DNA of 64,000 bases from Pseudomonas sp. 6D_7.1_Bac1 (GCF_025465945.1 NZ_JANLNW010000052.1:124001-188000), one strand, 5' to 3'. Counted from the first letter of the stretch, positions 54,453-63,728 are shown. Notes: a model not told the origin generated them from the sequence alone. Numbers and translations are program-made.

Positions 54453-55610
54453 TTACTCCCCTTTGCCGCCCGCTACTTTGTTTGTTGCCTGCGCAGGGGC
54501 CGGGTTTTTCGCGGCTACGTTAGTAGCGTCGCTGACTTTGACTTCAACGCCCGGTTTGACGAACTGCAGACCTTCGGTAATCAGGCGATCGCCGGCCTTG
54601 AGGCCGTCTTCAATCAGCCATTGGTTGCCAACGGTGCGGCTGGCCTTGAGCTGACGCAGTTCGACCTTGTTGTCCGCACCGACCACCAGAGCGGTCGGCG
54701 TACCTTTGAGGTCACGGGTCACGCCTTGTTGCGGGGCGAGAATCGCGGCGGCGTTCACACCGGCCTGCAGCTGTGCATGAACGAACATGCCCGGCAGCAA
54801 GGTGTGCTCAGGGTTGGGGAACACTGCGCGCAAGGTCACGGAACCGGTGGTCTGGTCGACCGACACTTCGGAGAACTCAAGCTTGCCCTGTTGCTTGTAC
54901 TGGCTGCCGTCTTCGAGGGTCAGTTTGACCATGGCGGCGTTCTCGCCAGCCTTTTGCAGGCGACCGCTTTCCAGTTCGCGGCGCAGTTCAAGCAGCTCGA
55001 CCGAGGACTGGGTGACGTCGACGTAGATCGGGTCCAGTTGCTGGATCACGGCCATGGCGTCGGCCTGGCCATTGTTGACCAGTGCGCCTTCGGTGACCGA
55101 AGAGCGACCGATGCGACCGGAAATCGGCGCGTAAACCTTGGTGTAGCGCACATTGATCTGCGCGCTTTTCAGGGCAGCTTCCGATTGCAACCGGTTGGCC
55201 ACGGCCGTGTCGTATTCCTGACGGCTTACGGCTTGCTCGTTGACCAGTTGTTTGTAGCGATCGGAAATCGACTTGGTCGATTGCAGGTTGGCTTGCGCAC
55301 TATTGAGCGTGGCTTCATAGACCGAAGGATCGATCTGGTAAAGCTGCTGGCCTTCCTTGACTTCACCACCTTCTTTGAACAGGCGCTTGAGAATGATGCC
55401 GTTGACCTGTGGGCGAACTTCCGCGATGCGGTAGGCCGTTGTGCGGCCCGGCAGCTCGGAAGTCAGGGTAAAGGCTTGAGGTTGCAGGGTTACGACGCCG
55501 ACCTGAGGGGCTGGAGCGGCAGGGGCCGCCTCTTCCTTTTTACATCCGCTGAGCAGTGATGCCAGGGCGACGGCAGTAACCAGAGCGGTAACAGCTGGCT
55601 TGAATTGCAT
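54453..55610 (-). CDS. ttgA: RND efflux periplasmic adaptor (TtgA/MexA type)
   Basis: 385-residue membrane fusion protein. Lipobox LLSGC at C23, barrel-sandwich motifs (LPGRTTAYRIAEVRPQVNG, RYTKVYAPISGRIGRSSVTE), and long alpha-hairpin from about residue 95. It links TtgB and TtgC. First gene of ttgABC, with the TtgR operator just upstream. Confidence 0.94.
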   Translation of the reverse strand: MQFKPAVTALVTAVALASLLSGCKKEEAAPAAPAPQVGVVTLQPQAFTLTSELPGRTTAYRIAEVRPQVNGIILKRLFKEGGEVKEGQQLYQIDPSVYEATLNSAQANLQSTKSISDRYKQLVNEQAVSRQEYDTAVANRLQSEAALKSAQINVRYTKVYAPISGRIGRSSVTEGALVNNGQADAMAVIQQLDPIYVDVTQSSVELLELRRELESGRLQKAGENAAMVKLTLEDGSQYKQQGKLEFSEVSVDQTTGSVTLRAVFPNPEHTLLPGMFVHAQLQAGVNAAAILAPQQGVTRDLKGTPTALVVGADNKVELRQLKASRTVGNQWLIEDGLKAGDRLITEGLQFVKPGVEVKVSDATNVAAKNPAPAQATNKVAGGKGE

Positions 55611-55696
55611 GAAGATCCTCGGGTCAGGCGCGCACGATGCGCACTAGAAATGTGGAAAGGTAAAAAAACTGCGCTGAGTGGATAAGTAGCTTGCTA

Positions 55697-55736
55697 AGGA
55701 ATATACTTACGTTCATGGTTGTTTGTAAATAGCTTG
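55697..55736. promoter_or_regulatory. TtgR operator
   Basis: The segment TATACTTACGTTCATGGTTG followed by TTTGTAAATA closely matches the P. putida ttgR-ttgA operator as remembered (TTTACAAACAACCATGAATG then TAAGTATA, read on the other strand). It lies in the 266-base gap between the divergent genes, about 90 bases from ttgA. TtgR bound here would repress both. Confidence 0.85.
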
Positions 55737-55876
55737 GCTGAGTAACCACCCGGTTACAAAAGTCGATGCAAGGTATGAATTGTAAGCCGGGGACGAGGCC
55801 CCAGAAAGCTCGCCCCACATTTGTTCAGACGGTGTACAGACATCGCTGAAGTATTTCTGATTGAGGTTTTATTGCC

Positions 55877-56509
55877 ATGGTCCGTCGCACCAAAGAGGAA
55901 GCACAAGAAACCCGAAGCCAGATACTCGAAGCAGCAGAGAAAGCCTTTTACGAGCGGGGCGTGGCGCGCACGACGCTGGCGGATATCGCCACCCTGGCCG
56001 GTGTTACGCGTGGGGCCATCTACTGGCATTTCAGCAACAAGGCGGATCTGGTTCAGGCCATGCTCGACAGCTTGCATGAGCCGCTGGATGAGATGGCCAG
56101 GGCGAGCGAAAGTGAAGACGAAGAGGATCCGCTGGGATGCATGCGCAAGCTGCTGATTCATTTGTTTCATCAAGTTGCCCTGGACCCGAAGACCCGACGC
56201 ATCAATGAGATTCTGTTTCACAAGTGCGAATTCACTGATGAAATGTGTGATCTGCGCCAGCAGCGCCGCACGGTCAGTCTGGATTGCAATGCGCGTATCG
56301 AACTGGCGTTGGGTAATGCGGTGAAACGGGGCCAGTTGCCGGAGAATCTCGACACAGCCCGTGCAGCTATCAGCATTCACGCCTATATCGACGGCATCCT
56401 GTACCAATGGTTGCTGGCCCCCGACAGCTTCGAGCTACACACTGAAGCCGAGCGGTTGGTCGGCACGGGTCTGGACATGCTGCGCTTGAGCCCCAGCCTG
56501 CGTCATTAA
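55877..56509 (+). CDS. ttgR: TetR-family repressor TtgR
   Basis: 210-residue TetR repressor, the same length as P. putida TtgR. The helix-turn-helix is [29 protein letters not shown] (about 34-62), and the N-terminus [24 protein letters not shown] is typical of TtgR/MexR-type AcrR proteins. It releases DNA on binding flavonoids, antibiotics and other aromatic ligands. Divergent from ttgABC. Confidence 0.94.
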   Translation: MVRRTKEEAQETRSQILEAAEKAFYERGVARTTLADIATLAGVTRGAIYWHFSNKADLVQAMLDSLHEPLDEMARASESEDEEDPLGCMRKLLIHLFHQVALDPKTRRINEILFHKCEFTDEMCDLRQQRRTVSLDCNARIELALGNAVKRGQLPENLDTARAAISIHAYIDGILYQWLLAPDSFELHTEAERLVGTGLDMLRLSPSLRH

Positions 56510-56671
56510 GACAACATGCGTAATTGAGTCCAGTTGTGTCAATACTTAAGGCAAGCGAAGATCCTGTCTTCGTTCGCCTTGTTATGACCGGGTGCTTTTA
56601 TATACGCATGCACGCCAAGTTGATAGATAGCGAGCTACGTATTTTGTAGGGAATTTGTTGCGGGTTTGTGA

Positions 56672-57568
56672 ATGAGTGCGAGTCACCCGATTTTCAAAGG
56701 CACGGAACAGCCCATCAAAGGCATTGCGCTGATTTGTCTGGCGGTATTGCTGTTTGCCAGTCATGACACGCTGTCCAAGTACCTGTCGGGTTTTTACCCC
56801 ATCGTCATGGTGGTCTGGGCCCGTTACGTGGTGCATACGCTGCTGATGCTGGTGATCTTCGTGCCGCGCAGCGGTCTTTCCGCGGTGGTGCGTACCAGGC
56901 GTCCGGGGCTGCAATTGCTTCGTGCGTTGTGCCTGATCGGCACCAGCCTGTTTTTTACCACCGGGTTGCGCTACATCCCGTTGGCTGAAGCCACGGCCGT
57001 GACCTTTCTCGCCCCCTTGTTAGTGACCGCGCTGTCGGTGCCGTTGCTGGGTGAGCAGGTCACTCGTAACCAATGGCTGGCGGTGCTCGCCGGTTTCGTC
57101 GGGGTGCTGATTGTGGTGCGCCCGGGTGGAGCGTTGTTCACCCCGGCGATGTTGCTGCCGATGTGCTCGGCGTTGTGTTTCGGGTTCTATCAGTTGCTGA
57201 CCCGCAAACTCAGCAGCATCGACAGCCCGACCACCAGCAACTTCCTCACCGGTATTCTCAACAGTTTGATCATGAGTGCGTTGCTGCCATTTTTCTGGAG
57301 CACGCCAACATTGACTCATGCTGCGTTCATGATCGGTCTGGGCACTTGTGGCATGTTCGGCCATTTGCTGCTGACCCAGGCGTACCGCCACGCACCACCG
57401 GCGATGTTGGCACCGTTCAGCTATGGGCAGGTTCTGTTCGCCGGGATGTACGGCTACCTGATCTTCGGCCATACGCCGGACAGCATTGCAATTGCCGGGA
57501 TCACCGTCATTTGCCTGAGCGGTCTGGCGGTGGCGTGGGGGGCAGCGCAAGCGTTAGCCCGGGAATGA
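56672..57568 (+). CDS. EamA-family (DMT) transporter
   Basis: 298 residues, ten transmembrane helices in two EamA repeats (LICLAVLLFASHDTLSKYLS at the start and a second half from about residue 155). RhaT/YdcZ-like exporters of metabolites share this form; substrate unknown. It overlaps no neighbour and is followed by a bidirectional terminator. Confidence 0.85.
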   Translation: MSASHPIFKGTEQPIKGIALICLAVLLFASHDTLSKYLSGFYPIVMVVWARYVVHTLLMLVIFVPRSGLSAVVRTRRPGLQLLRALCLIGTSLFFTTGLRYIPLAEATAVTFLAPLLVTALSVPLLGEQVTRNQWLAVLAGFVGVLIVVRPGGALFTPAMLLPMCSALCFGFYQLLTRKLSSIDSPTTSNFLTGILNSLIMSALLPFFWSTPTLTHAAFMIGLGTCGMFGHLLLTQAYRHAPPAMLAPFSYGQVLFAGMYGYLIFGHTPDSIAIAGITVICLSGLAVAWGAAQALARE

Positions 57569-57578
57569 TCACAAAACA

Positions 57579-57617
57579 AAAAGCCCCGACTCGCGAGAGT
57601 CGGGGCTTTTGTTTTTA
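57579..57617. terminator. Bidirectional terminator between EamA gene and xenB
   Basis: AAAAAGCCCCGACTC / GAGTCGGGGCTTTT with A and T runs on either side. It can end both converging transcripts. Confidence 0.9.
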
Positions 57618-57628
57618 ACGCGATTTAC

Positions 57629-58678
57629 TTACAGCATCGGATAGTCGATGTAACCGACCGGACCTTTTGCATAGAACAGTTCAGGACGTGCGTCGTTGAG
57701 CGGCGCATCGGCTTTCAGGCGCGCCGGTAGGTCCGGGTTGGCAATGAACGGTACGCCGAAGGCGACCGCATCGGCCTTGCCGCTGGCGAGCCAGGCATTG
57801 GCGCTGTCCTTGGTGAAGCGTTCGTTGGCGATGTACGGGCCGCCGAAGGCTTCCTTGAGTTGTGGGCCGAGGCTGTCGCCGGCTTCTTTCTCGCGCGAGC
57901 AAATGAACGCGATGCCGCGTTTGCCCAGTTCGCGAGCGACGTAGGTGAAGGTCTCGGACAGATTGTCGTCACCCATGTCATGAGAGTCGGCCCGTGGTGC
58001 CAGGTGCATACCGACGCGACCTGCGCCCCAGACTTCGATGGCTGCGTCGGTCACTTCAAGCAACAGGCGAGCACGGTTTTCCAGGGAGCCGCCGTAGTTG
58101 TCCGTGCGCTGGTTGGTGCTGCTTTGCAGGAACTGGTCGAGCAGGTAGCCGTTGGCGCCGTGGATTTCCACGCCGTCGAAACCGGCGGCTTTGGCGTTTT
58201 CCGCACCGACGCGGTAGGCGTCGACGATGTCGGCGATTTCAGCGGTTTCCAGGGCGCGCGGTGTTGGGTAGTCGGCCAATGGGCGAACCAGGCTGACATG
58301 GCCTTTTGGCGCAATGGCGCTCGGTGCAACCGGTGCTTCGCCGTTCAGGTAGGACGGGTGGGAAACCCGGCCAACGTGCCACAGTTGCAGGACGATCTTG
58401 CCGCCGGCACCGTGGACCGCTTTGGTCACGTTGCTCCAGCCACGCACCTGATCGTTCGACCAGATGCCCGGGGTGTCCGGGTAGCCGACACCCATCGGCG
58501 TGACCGATGTGGCTTCGCTGAGGATCAGGCCGGCAGAGGCGCGCTGCACGTAGTACTCAGCCATCAGTGCGTTGGGCACACGGCCTTCGTCGGCACGGCA
58601 GCGGGTCAGCGGCGCCATGATGATGCGGTTCGCCAGTTGCAGGTCGCCCAGTTTGATCGGATCGAAAATAGTCGTCAT
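57629..58678 (-). CDS. xenB: Old yellow enzyme family alkene reductase (XenB type)
   Basis: 349 residues from MTTIFDPIKLGDL, the exact length of XenB. FMN/OYE fold with the catalytic pair in FDGVEIHGANGYLLDQF and NYGGSLENRARLLLEV. The start of the sequence (RIIMAPLTRCRADEGRVPNALMAEYYVQ) is typical. It reduces activated alkenes and can cleave nitro and nitrate esters. Last gene of the ArsR-MFS-XenB operon, 22 bases after the MFS gene. Confidence 0.88.
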   Translation of the reverse strand: MTTIFDPIKLGDLQLANRIIMAPLTRCRADEGRVPNALMAEYYVQRASAGLILSEATSVTPMGVGYPDTPGIWSNDQVRGWSNVTKAVHGAGGKIVLQLWHVGRVSHPSYLNGEAPVAPSAIAPKGHVSLVRPLADYPTPRALETAEIADIVDAYRVGAENAKAAGFDGVEIHGANGYLLDQFLQSSTNQRTDNYGGSLENRARLLLEVTDAAIEVWGAGRVGMHLAPRADSHDMGDDNLSETFTYVARELGKRGIAFICSREKEAGDSLGPQLKEAFGGPYIANERFTKDSANAWLASGKADAVAFGVPFIANPDLPARLKADAPLNDARPELFYAKGPVGYIDYPML

Positions 58679-58700
58679 GAGATACAACCCTCGTTAGTGA

Positions 58701-59867
58701 TCAGTTAGTAGCAGGAGCCAGCTCGGCATTGCCGCTCTGACGGAAAGTAATCAGGGTTACCAGCAGCGCCAGGATCGCCAGCGCAGCGGCCGCAAGGGGC
58801 ACGCTGGTCAGGCCGAAACCGTGAGCGATCACGCTGCCGCCGACCCAGGCACCCAAGGCGTTGCCAAGATTGAAAGCGCCAATGTTCAGGGTCGACACCA
58901 GGTTGGGCGCGGCTTTGCCGAAGGTCACCACGTTGACTTGCAGCGCCGGTACGGCGGCGAAGGCGGCGGTGGCCCAAAGGAACAGCGTGATTTCGGTCGC
59001 AATTACGGCGACGCTGGTCCAGCTCAGCGCGGTCGAGACCACGGCCATGGAAATGAACACACCAATCAACGTGGCAGCCAGGCGCTTGTCCGCCAGTTTG
59101 CCGCCGATGATGTTGCCTGCCGTCAGGCCGAGACCGATCAGCAGCAGAGTCCAGGTCACGCCGTTGGGCGAAACCCCGGTGACGTCGCCCAGCAGCGGTG
59201 CGACGTAGGTGAAAAGGGTGAACATGGACGCGGAGAACAGTACGGTCATGCTTAGCGACAGCCAGATCCCGGCGCCTTTGAGGGCCGCCAGTTCGGCGCG
59301 CATGTCGAGTTTTTCTTCGTCACGTTTGGCCGGCAGGAAGCGGATCAGACCGATCAGCGCGATCACGCCGATCACGGTCACTGCCCAGAAGGTCGAACGC
59401 CAGCCGGCTTCCTGACCCAACGCAGTGCCCAGCGGTACGCCAAGCACGTTGGCCAGGGTCAGGCCGGTGAACATCAGCGCGACGGCCGAAGCACGTTTGT
59501 TGGCCGGCACCAAACCTGCCGCCACCACTGAGCCGATTCCGAAGAACGCGCCGTGGCACAGGGCGGTGACGACACGGGCGAACATCAGCACGTCGTAATC
59601 ACTGGCCATGGCGCAGAGCAGGTTGCCGACAATGAAAATGCCCATCAACGCGACCAGTGCAGCCTTGCGTGGCAATTTGGCGGTGGCCATTGCCATGAAC
59701 GGCGCACCGACGGCAACGCCCAGGGCGTAGCCGGTCACCAGCCAGCCAGCGCCGGGGATCGACACACCGAGGTCGGTTGCCACGTCGGGCAGCAAGCCCA
59801 TGATGACGAACTCGGTGGTGCCGATGGCAAAGGCGCTCAAGGCCAGGATGAGGAGCGAGAGGGGCAT
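58701..59867 (-). CDS. MFS drug/arabinose-type efflux permease (DHA1 family)
   Basis: 388 residues, 12 membrane segments. Features such as FAIGTTEFVIMGLLPDVATDLG at the start and RASAVALMFTGLTLANVLGVPLGT are of the YdhP/AraJ-like efflux group. It lies between the ArsR regulator and XenB in one operon, so export of a compound sensed by that regulator is inferred. Confidence 0.85.
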   Translation of the reverse strand: MPLSLLILALSAFAIGTTEFVIMGLLPDVATDLGVSIPGAGWLVTGYALGVAVGAPFMAMATAKLPRKAALVALMGIFIVGNLLCAMASDYDVLMFARVVTALCHGAFFGIGSVVAAGLVPANKRASAVALMFTGLTLANVLGVPLGTALGQEAGWRSTFWAVTVIGVIALIGLIRFLPAKRDEEKLDMRAELAALKGAGIWLSLSMTVLFSASMFTLFTYVAPLLGDVTGVSPNGVTWTLLLIGLGLTAGNIIGGKLADKRLAATLIGVFISMAVVSTALSWTSVAVIATEITLFLWATAAFAAVPALQVNVVTFGKAAPNLVSTLNIGAFNLGNALGAWVGGSVIAHGFGLTSVPLAAAALAILALLVTLITFRQSGNAELAPATN

Positions 59868-59901
59868 TGTTGATTCCTTATCGGCGTACTGACGTAAAGG
59901 G

Positions 59902-60207
59902 TCAGAGCTCTTTGCTGAATGTGCGGAGGAACTCCTGAATGGTTTCCTCGTTGCGTTTGAAAAAATGCCACTGGCCGACTTTACGGCTGCTGACCAAGCC
60001 GGCGCGTTGCAGGGTCGCCAGATGGGCGGAAACAGTGGACTGCGACAAACCGCAACGTTGATCGATCTGCCCTGCGCAGACGCCGTGCTCGTTGCTGTGG
60101 GACTGGTCGGGGAATTCGACGGTCGGGTCTTTGAGCCAGTGCAGGATTTCTCGCCGTACCGGGTGTGCCAGGGCTTTTATTATTTCGTCGAGGTCAATGG
60201 TGGACAT
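59902..60207 (-). CDS. ArsR-family transcriptional repressor
   Basis: 101 residues. Winged helix-turn-helix CAGQIDQRCGLSQSTVSAHL with TLQRAGLVSSRKVGQWHFFKR following. Two cysteines lie in the recognition region (GVCAGQIDQRCG), possibly a thiol or redox sensor, but not in the metal-site pattern of ArsR. It heads the operon with the MFS transporter and XenB; palindromic sites lie directly upstream. Confidence 0.88.
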   Translation of the reverse strand: MSTIDLDEIIKALAHPVRREILHWLKDPTVEFPDQSHSNEHGVCAGQIDQRCGLSQSTVSAHLATLQRAGLVSSRKVGQWHFFKRNEETIQEFLRTFSKEL

Positions 60208-60230
60208 GGCAGTGCTCGGGTTGGGTAAAA

Positions 60231-60335
60231 CGTTATATCGCGATGAAGCGAACTTTAAATCGTTATTTCGCGATATACAAATATGATTTTGGTCTGAGGT
60301 CAGCCTGAATCGATATATCGAGTTATAACGATATG
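60231..60335. promoter_or_regulatory. Cluster of palindromes upstream of arsR-family gene
   Basis: CGTTATATCGCGAT (60231-60244) and CGTTATTTCGCGATATA (60261-60277) are near-repeats. TCGATATATCGA (60310-60321) and GTTATAAC (60323-60330) are perfect palindromes. They fall in the 169-base gap between the divergent arsR and acpH genes and are the expected targets for the ArsR repressor. Confidence 0.6.
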
Positions 60336-60376
60336 TTGATTGTAAAAATACAAGGGGGCAGTGCTAAGCTGCGCCC

Positions 60377-60961
60377 ATGAACTATCTCGCACATCTTCAC
60401 CTCGGTGGCCAGCGCCCCGATCAATTGCTCGGCAGTTTGTATGGCGATTTCGTCAAAGGTCGGCTGCAAGGGCAGTTCAATCCGGAGATCGAAGCGGCCA
60501 TTCAGTTGCATCGCAGCATCGACGTGTTTACCGATCGCCATCCGTTGGTCGATGTGGCGTTGTCGCGGTTTACGCTGATGCGACGGCGGTATGCCGGCAT
60601 CGTGCTGGATGTGTTTTTCGACCATTGCCTGGCGCGGGACTGGGCGTTGTATGCCGACCTGCCGCTTTCGCGTTTCACTTCGGATGTGTACCGGGTGCTG
60701 GCTGCCGAACCGCAGTTGCCAGGGCGGCTGGCGCAGATTGCCCCGCATATGGCAGCGAATGACTGGCTCGGTTCTTATCGGGAATTTGCGGTGCTGGATC
60801 AGGTACTGCGGGGGATTTCACGGCGCCTGTCACGGCCTGAAGAACTGGCTGCGGCGATGCAGGAGCTGGAGCGGTTGTATGAACCGTTGAGTGATGACTT
60901 TCGGTTGTTCTATCCGGAGTTGCAACGGTTCGCGCATGACCATCTGACTACGCAAATCTAA
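60377..60961 (+). CDS. acpH: ACP phosphodiesterase AcpH
   Basis: 194 residues, typical of AcpH (DUF479). The N-terminus MNYLAHLHLGGQRPDQLLGS and HRSIDVFTDRHPLVDVALSR with FFDHCLARDW carry the conserved HD-type Asp/His residues. It removes the 4'-phosphopantetheine arm from acyl carrier protein. Single gene, divergent from the arsR operon. Confidence 0.9.
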   Translation: MNYLAHLHLGGQRPDQLLGSLYGDFVKGRLQGQFNPEIEAAIQLHRSIDVFTDRHPLVDVALSRFTLMRRRYAGIVLDVFFDHCLARDWALYADLPLSRFTSDVYRVLAAEPQLPGRLAQIAPHMAANDWLGSYREFAVLDQVLRGISRRLSRPEELAAAMQELERLYEPLSDDFRLFYPELQRFAHDHLTTQI

Positions 60962-61065
60962 TGTGGGAGCAGCCGGGCGGCGTTCCGTCTGCTCGCGATG
61001 AGGGCCTGACAGTCAACAGTAGGTGACTGACAAACCGCTATCGCGAGCAGGCTCGCTCCCACAGG
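60962..61065. repeat. REP pair with one modified arm
   Basis: The second arm is the standard CGCGAGCAGGCTCGCTCCCA (about 61041). The first arm is TGTGGGAGCAGCCGGGCGGC then GTTCCGTCTGCTCGCGATG, in which the usual GAGCCTGCTCG centre is expanded by about 14 bases. The interior matches the pair at 10945. Confidence 0.85.
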
Positions 61066-61074
61066 AGAGTGATG

Positions 61075-61866
61075 TTAAGCCGCAATCGCTGGACGTAACG
61101 GAGCTGGCCGTGTTTCTGGCAACGTCCCGAACAACGCTTTCTGCACCGCCTGCTGCGCCGCAAAAGCCAGCGCCGCACGTTCCTGGCCTTGGCAGGCAAT
61201 CGGTTTGAGCAGATGGATTTCGACGTCGCCCTGATCGTTAGCGAACAAGCGCATCAGGTGCGAGAGCAGATCGTCATCACCAATAAACGGCGCGAGCGGG
61301 TCAATCTGACCATCGCGCAGGTAACGAACGGCCACCGGTTGCAGCGCCACGTCCGCATCAATGGCAGCGGACAGCAAGCGACCGTGAAAGGTGCGCAACG
61401 AGCGGCCATCGGTGGTGGTGCCTTCCGGAAACATCAGCAGCGGATGTTGTTGCTCCAGGTGGCGGCTCATCTGCTTGCGGATCAACTGGCTGTCACCCGA
61501 ACCACGACGGATGAACAGGCTGCCGGCCTTGGCCGCCAGCCAACCGGCGACTGGCCAGGTGCGCACTTCGGCCTTGGACAGGAAGGATAATGGCGTGAGC
61601 ATGCCCAGCAGCGGGATGTCGGTCCAGGACACATGGTTGCTGACCCAGAGCATTGATTGTTGCGGCAACTCACCGTGCACTGTCACGCGAAAGGGCAGGG
61701 CATTGCTCAGCCGGGTCATGAAAAAACGCGACCAGCGTTGGCGCCGAACCATCGAGTTGGCAACGCCCATGCGCTCGAACAGCCCGAACACGCTGGCCAT
61801 GCTCAAGCCCAGCGCGACCACCAGTAGCACTCGCGCGATCCGCGCGTACACCCGCAGCCGGCGCAT
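61075..61866 (-). CDS. olsA: Lysophospholipid/ornithine-lipid acyltransferase (OlsA type)
   Basis: 263 residues from [13 protein letters not shown]. PlsC-family acyltransferase with the motif SNHVSWTDIPLL (catalytic NHxxxxD), and later FPEGTTTDGRSL. One N-terminal membrane segment. It adds the second fatty acid to lyso-ornithine lipid. Its ATG overlaps the olsB TAA by one base, so olsBA is co-translated. An in-frame start 13 codons upstream lies inside olsB. Confidence 0.87.
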   Translation of the reverse strand: MRRLRVYARIARVLLVVALGLSMASVFGLFERMGVANSMVRRQRWSRFFMTRLSNALPFRVTVHGELPQQSMLWVSNHVSWTDIPLLGMLTPLSFLSKAEVRTWPVAGWLAAKAGSLFIRRGSGDSQLIRKQMSRHLEQQHPLLMFPEGTTTDGRSLRTFHGRLLSAAIDADVALQPVAVRYLRDGQIDPLAPFIGDDDLLSHLMRLFANDQGDVEIHLLKPIACQGQERAALAFAAQQAVQKALFGTLPETRPAPLRPAIAA

Positions 61867-62621
61867 TACACGGCCGCCTTGAAGTGCTTGGCGTAACGCG
61901 GGCACAGCTCGTCGCGCTTGAGCAGGATGAACACGTCGGCGACCTGGAAATCTTCATCCCAGCACGGCTCGCCACAGATCTTTGCACCCAGACGCATGTA
62001 GGCCTTGAGCAGTGGCGGCATTTCCGCGATCACGTTGGACGGGATGTCGAGGGCCGGCAGCGGCTTCTTCGGTTCGGCGCGCAGGTGCTCGGTGCTCAGA
62101 TAACGTTCACGCAGGCGCTGCATGATCGCCTGGGCCTGAATCCCGCCATCCTGCATCGGGATGCTCGCGCAACCCATCAGGTAGCTGTAACCGCCCTGGT
62201 TGAGCACTTCGGCCAGTTCGCCCCAGAGCACGGCAATGGTGCCGCCATTGCGGTAGGCCGGGTCGACGCAGGTGCGACCGATCTCCAGGATCGGTCCTTG
62301 CAAATGCACCAGGCCGTGCAGGCTGAATTCTTCTTCGCTGTAAAAGCGCCCCAGGCTGCTGGCGGCCTGGTGGTCGAGCAAGCGTGTGGTCGCTACCAGG
62401 CGTCCGCTGTTCAAATCGCGCACACCAATGTGTGCGCAGTGAACATCATAGTCATCCATGTCCAGACCCAACTCTGCACCCTTGAGCTTGGCGTTGAACT
62501 CGCCGCTGAAAACGTTGAAGCGCAGGGCCTGGGCTTCCTGCAAAGCCTCGGCGCCGACCAGGCGTTCGGCTTGCAGGCGGCGTTCATTGCCGGTGTCGCT
62601 GATGCGGGCGATCTGAGTCAT
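61866..62621 (-). CDS. olsB: L-ornithine N-alpha-acyltransferase
   Basis: 251 residues from [12 protein letters not shown], with GGAG in the leader. GNAT-like OlsB family: [44 protein letters not shown], and [20 protein letters not shown]. It transfers a 3-hydroxyacyl group from ACP to ornithine, the first step in ornithine-lipid synthesis, a phosphorus-free membrane lipid often made in low phosphate. The frame is open 46 codons further upstream, but those residues lack family similarity. Confidence 0.88.
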   Translation of the reverse strand: MTQIARISDTGNERRLQAERLVGAEALQEAQALRFNVFSGEFNAKLKGAELGLDMDDYDVHCAHIGVRDLNSGRLVATTRLLDHQAASSLGRFYSEEEFSLHGLVHLQGPILEIGRTCVDPAYRNGGTIAVLWGELAEVLNQGGYSYLMGCASIPMQDGGIQAQAIMQRLRERYLSTEHLRAEPKKPLPALDIPSNVIAEMPPLLKAYMRLGAKICGEPCWDEDFQVADVFILLKRDELCPRYAKHFKAAV

Positions 62622-62761
62622 TGCGAATCTCCGTACGGGCTGCTCACCCGTCTTGGGTTGCAGTCGATCGACTTTGTTGTGCAAAGTCAGGCTATGTAGC
62701 CCCGGTGTCATCGCCATGAAGCTTTGGTGATGCTTGTGTGACAGCCCTTGAGGATCCATTT

Positions 62762-63640
62762 ATGCCTTGGCAAGCCTTGTTGAACTGCAACCAGCGTCAA
62801 CCCGAAAACCCTGATCTGGCGGAGGGTTATGCGACGTTGCTGCATGTGTTGGGCGCCGTGACGCCGTTCGAGTTGGCGGTGCGCGGCGGGCGGATGATGG
62901 CAACGCCGGGGTTGGCTTTTCTGGTGGGTTACCAGGCAGCGCTGCGTATGTTGTGGCCCAGCGCACCGCAGAGTCTGGGGGCGTTGTGTGCGACCGAACA
63001 GCGCAGCCTGCGCCCGGCGGACATGCAAACCCGCCTCAAAGATCTGCGTTTGAGCGGACGCAAGGATTTCGTCACCGCTGGCGATGCGGCGGACTGGCTG
63101 CTGATCGCCGCGCGTAGCGAGGAGGAGGGCGAGTCGCCGCGTTTGAGTCTGGCGGTGGTGTACCCCGGCGAACCGGGTGTTCGGGTTGAAAAACTTCCGG
63201 CAATCCCTTTGATGCCGGACATCAGCCACGGCCGTCTGTATCTCGATAACGCGTTGTGTGAATTGCTCGCCGGAGATGGCTGGGACGCGTACGTCAAACC
63301 GTTCCGCACCCTTGAAGACATTTATGTACTCAGCGCCATGAGTGCCTGGTTGTACGGTGTCGGTCAAGACAACGGCTGGTCGCAAAGTCTGCAACTGCAA
63401 TTGCTGGCGCTGTTGGCCGGGTGTGCGGAAGCCAGCCGCCAACCCCCGAACAGCAGCGCCGGGCATGTGTTGCTGGGCGGTCTGTTTGCGCAGTTTGATG
63501 GGCTCAAGACTGCGCTCAATGAAACCTTTGCCGACGGGCCGTCGCATTGGGCGGCATTGTGGAAGCGCGATCAGGCGGTGCTGGAGCTGGCGGCGGGGGC
63601 GCGGGCCAAGCGGTTGGCCAAGGCATTGGCGGTGTATTGA
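62762..63640 (+). CDS. Acyl-CoA dehydrogenase-like protein
   Basis: 292 residues from the ATG at 62762, with GAGG upstream. The central part, RLSGRKDFVTAGDAADWLLIAAR and LAVVYPGEPGVRVEKLP, resembles the acyl-CoA dehydrogenase middle domain, but the protein is shorter than the usual ~380 and the standard C-terminal signature was not found. An activity is therefore uncertain. Such proteins occur in Pseudomonas beside olsBA; no pathway evidence here. A GTG eight codons upstream is an alternative start. Confidence 0.6.
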   Translation: MPWQALLNCNQRQPENPDLAEGYATLLHVLGAVTPFELAVRGGRMMATPGLAFLVGYQAALRMLWPSAPQSLGALCATEQRSLRPADMQTRLKDLRLSGRKDFVTAGDAADWLLIAARSEEEGESPRLSLAVVYPGEPGVRVEKLPAIPLMPDISHGRLYLDNALCELLAGDGWDAYVKPFRTLEDIYVLSAMSAWLYGVGQDNGWSQSLQLQLLALLAGCAEASRQPPNSSAGHVLLGGLFAQFDGLKTALNETFADGPSHWAALWKRDQAVLELAAGARAKRLAKALAVY

Positions 63641-63647
63641 TGGGCCT

Positions 63648-63728
63648 CATCGCGAGCAGGCTCGCTCCCACATTGGAACTGCGTCGTTCACCCCTCTCCT
63701 GTGGGAGCGAGCCTGCTCGCGATGACGG
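63648..63728. repeat. REP pair, outward-facing order
   Basis: CGCGAGCAGGCTCGCTCCCA at about 63651, then TGTGGGAGCGAGCCTGCTCG at about 63700. Just 8 bases after the ACAD-like stop. Confidence 0.9.
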
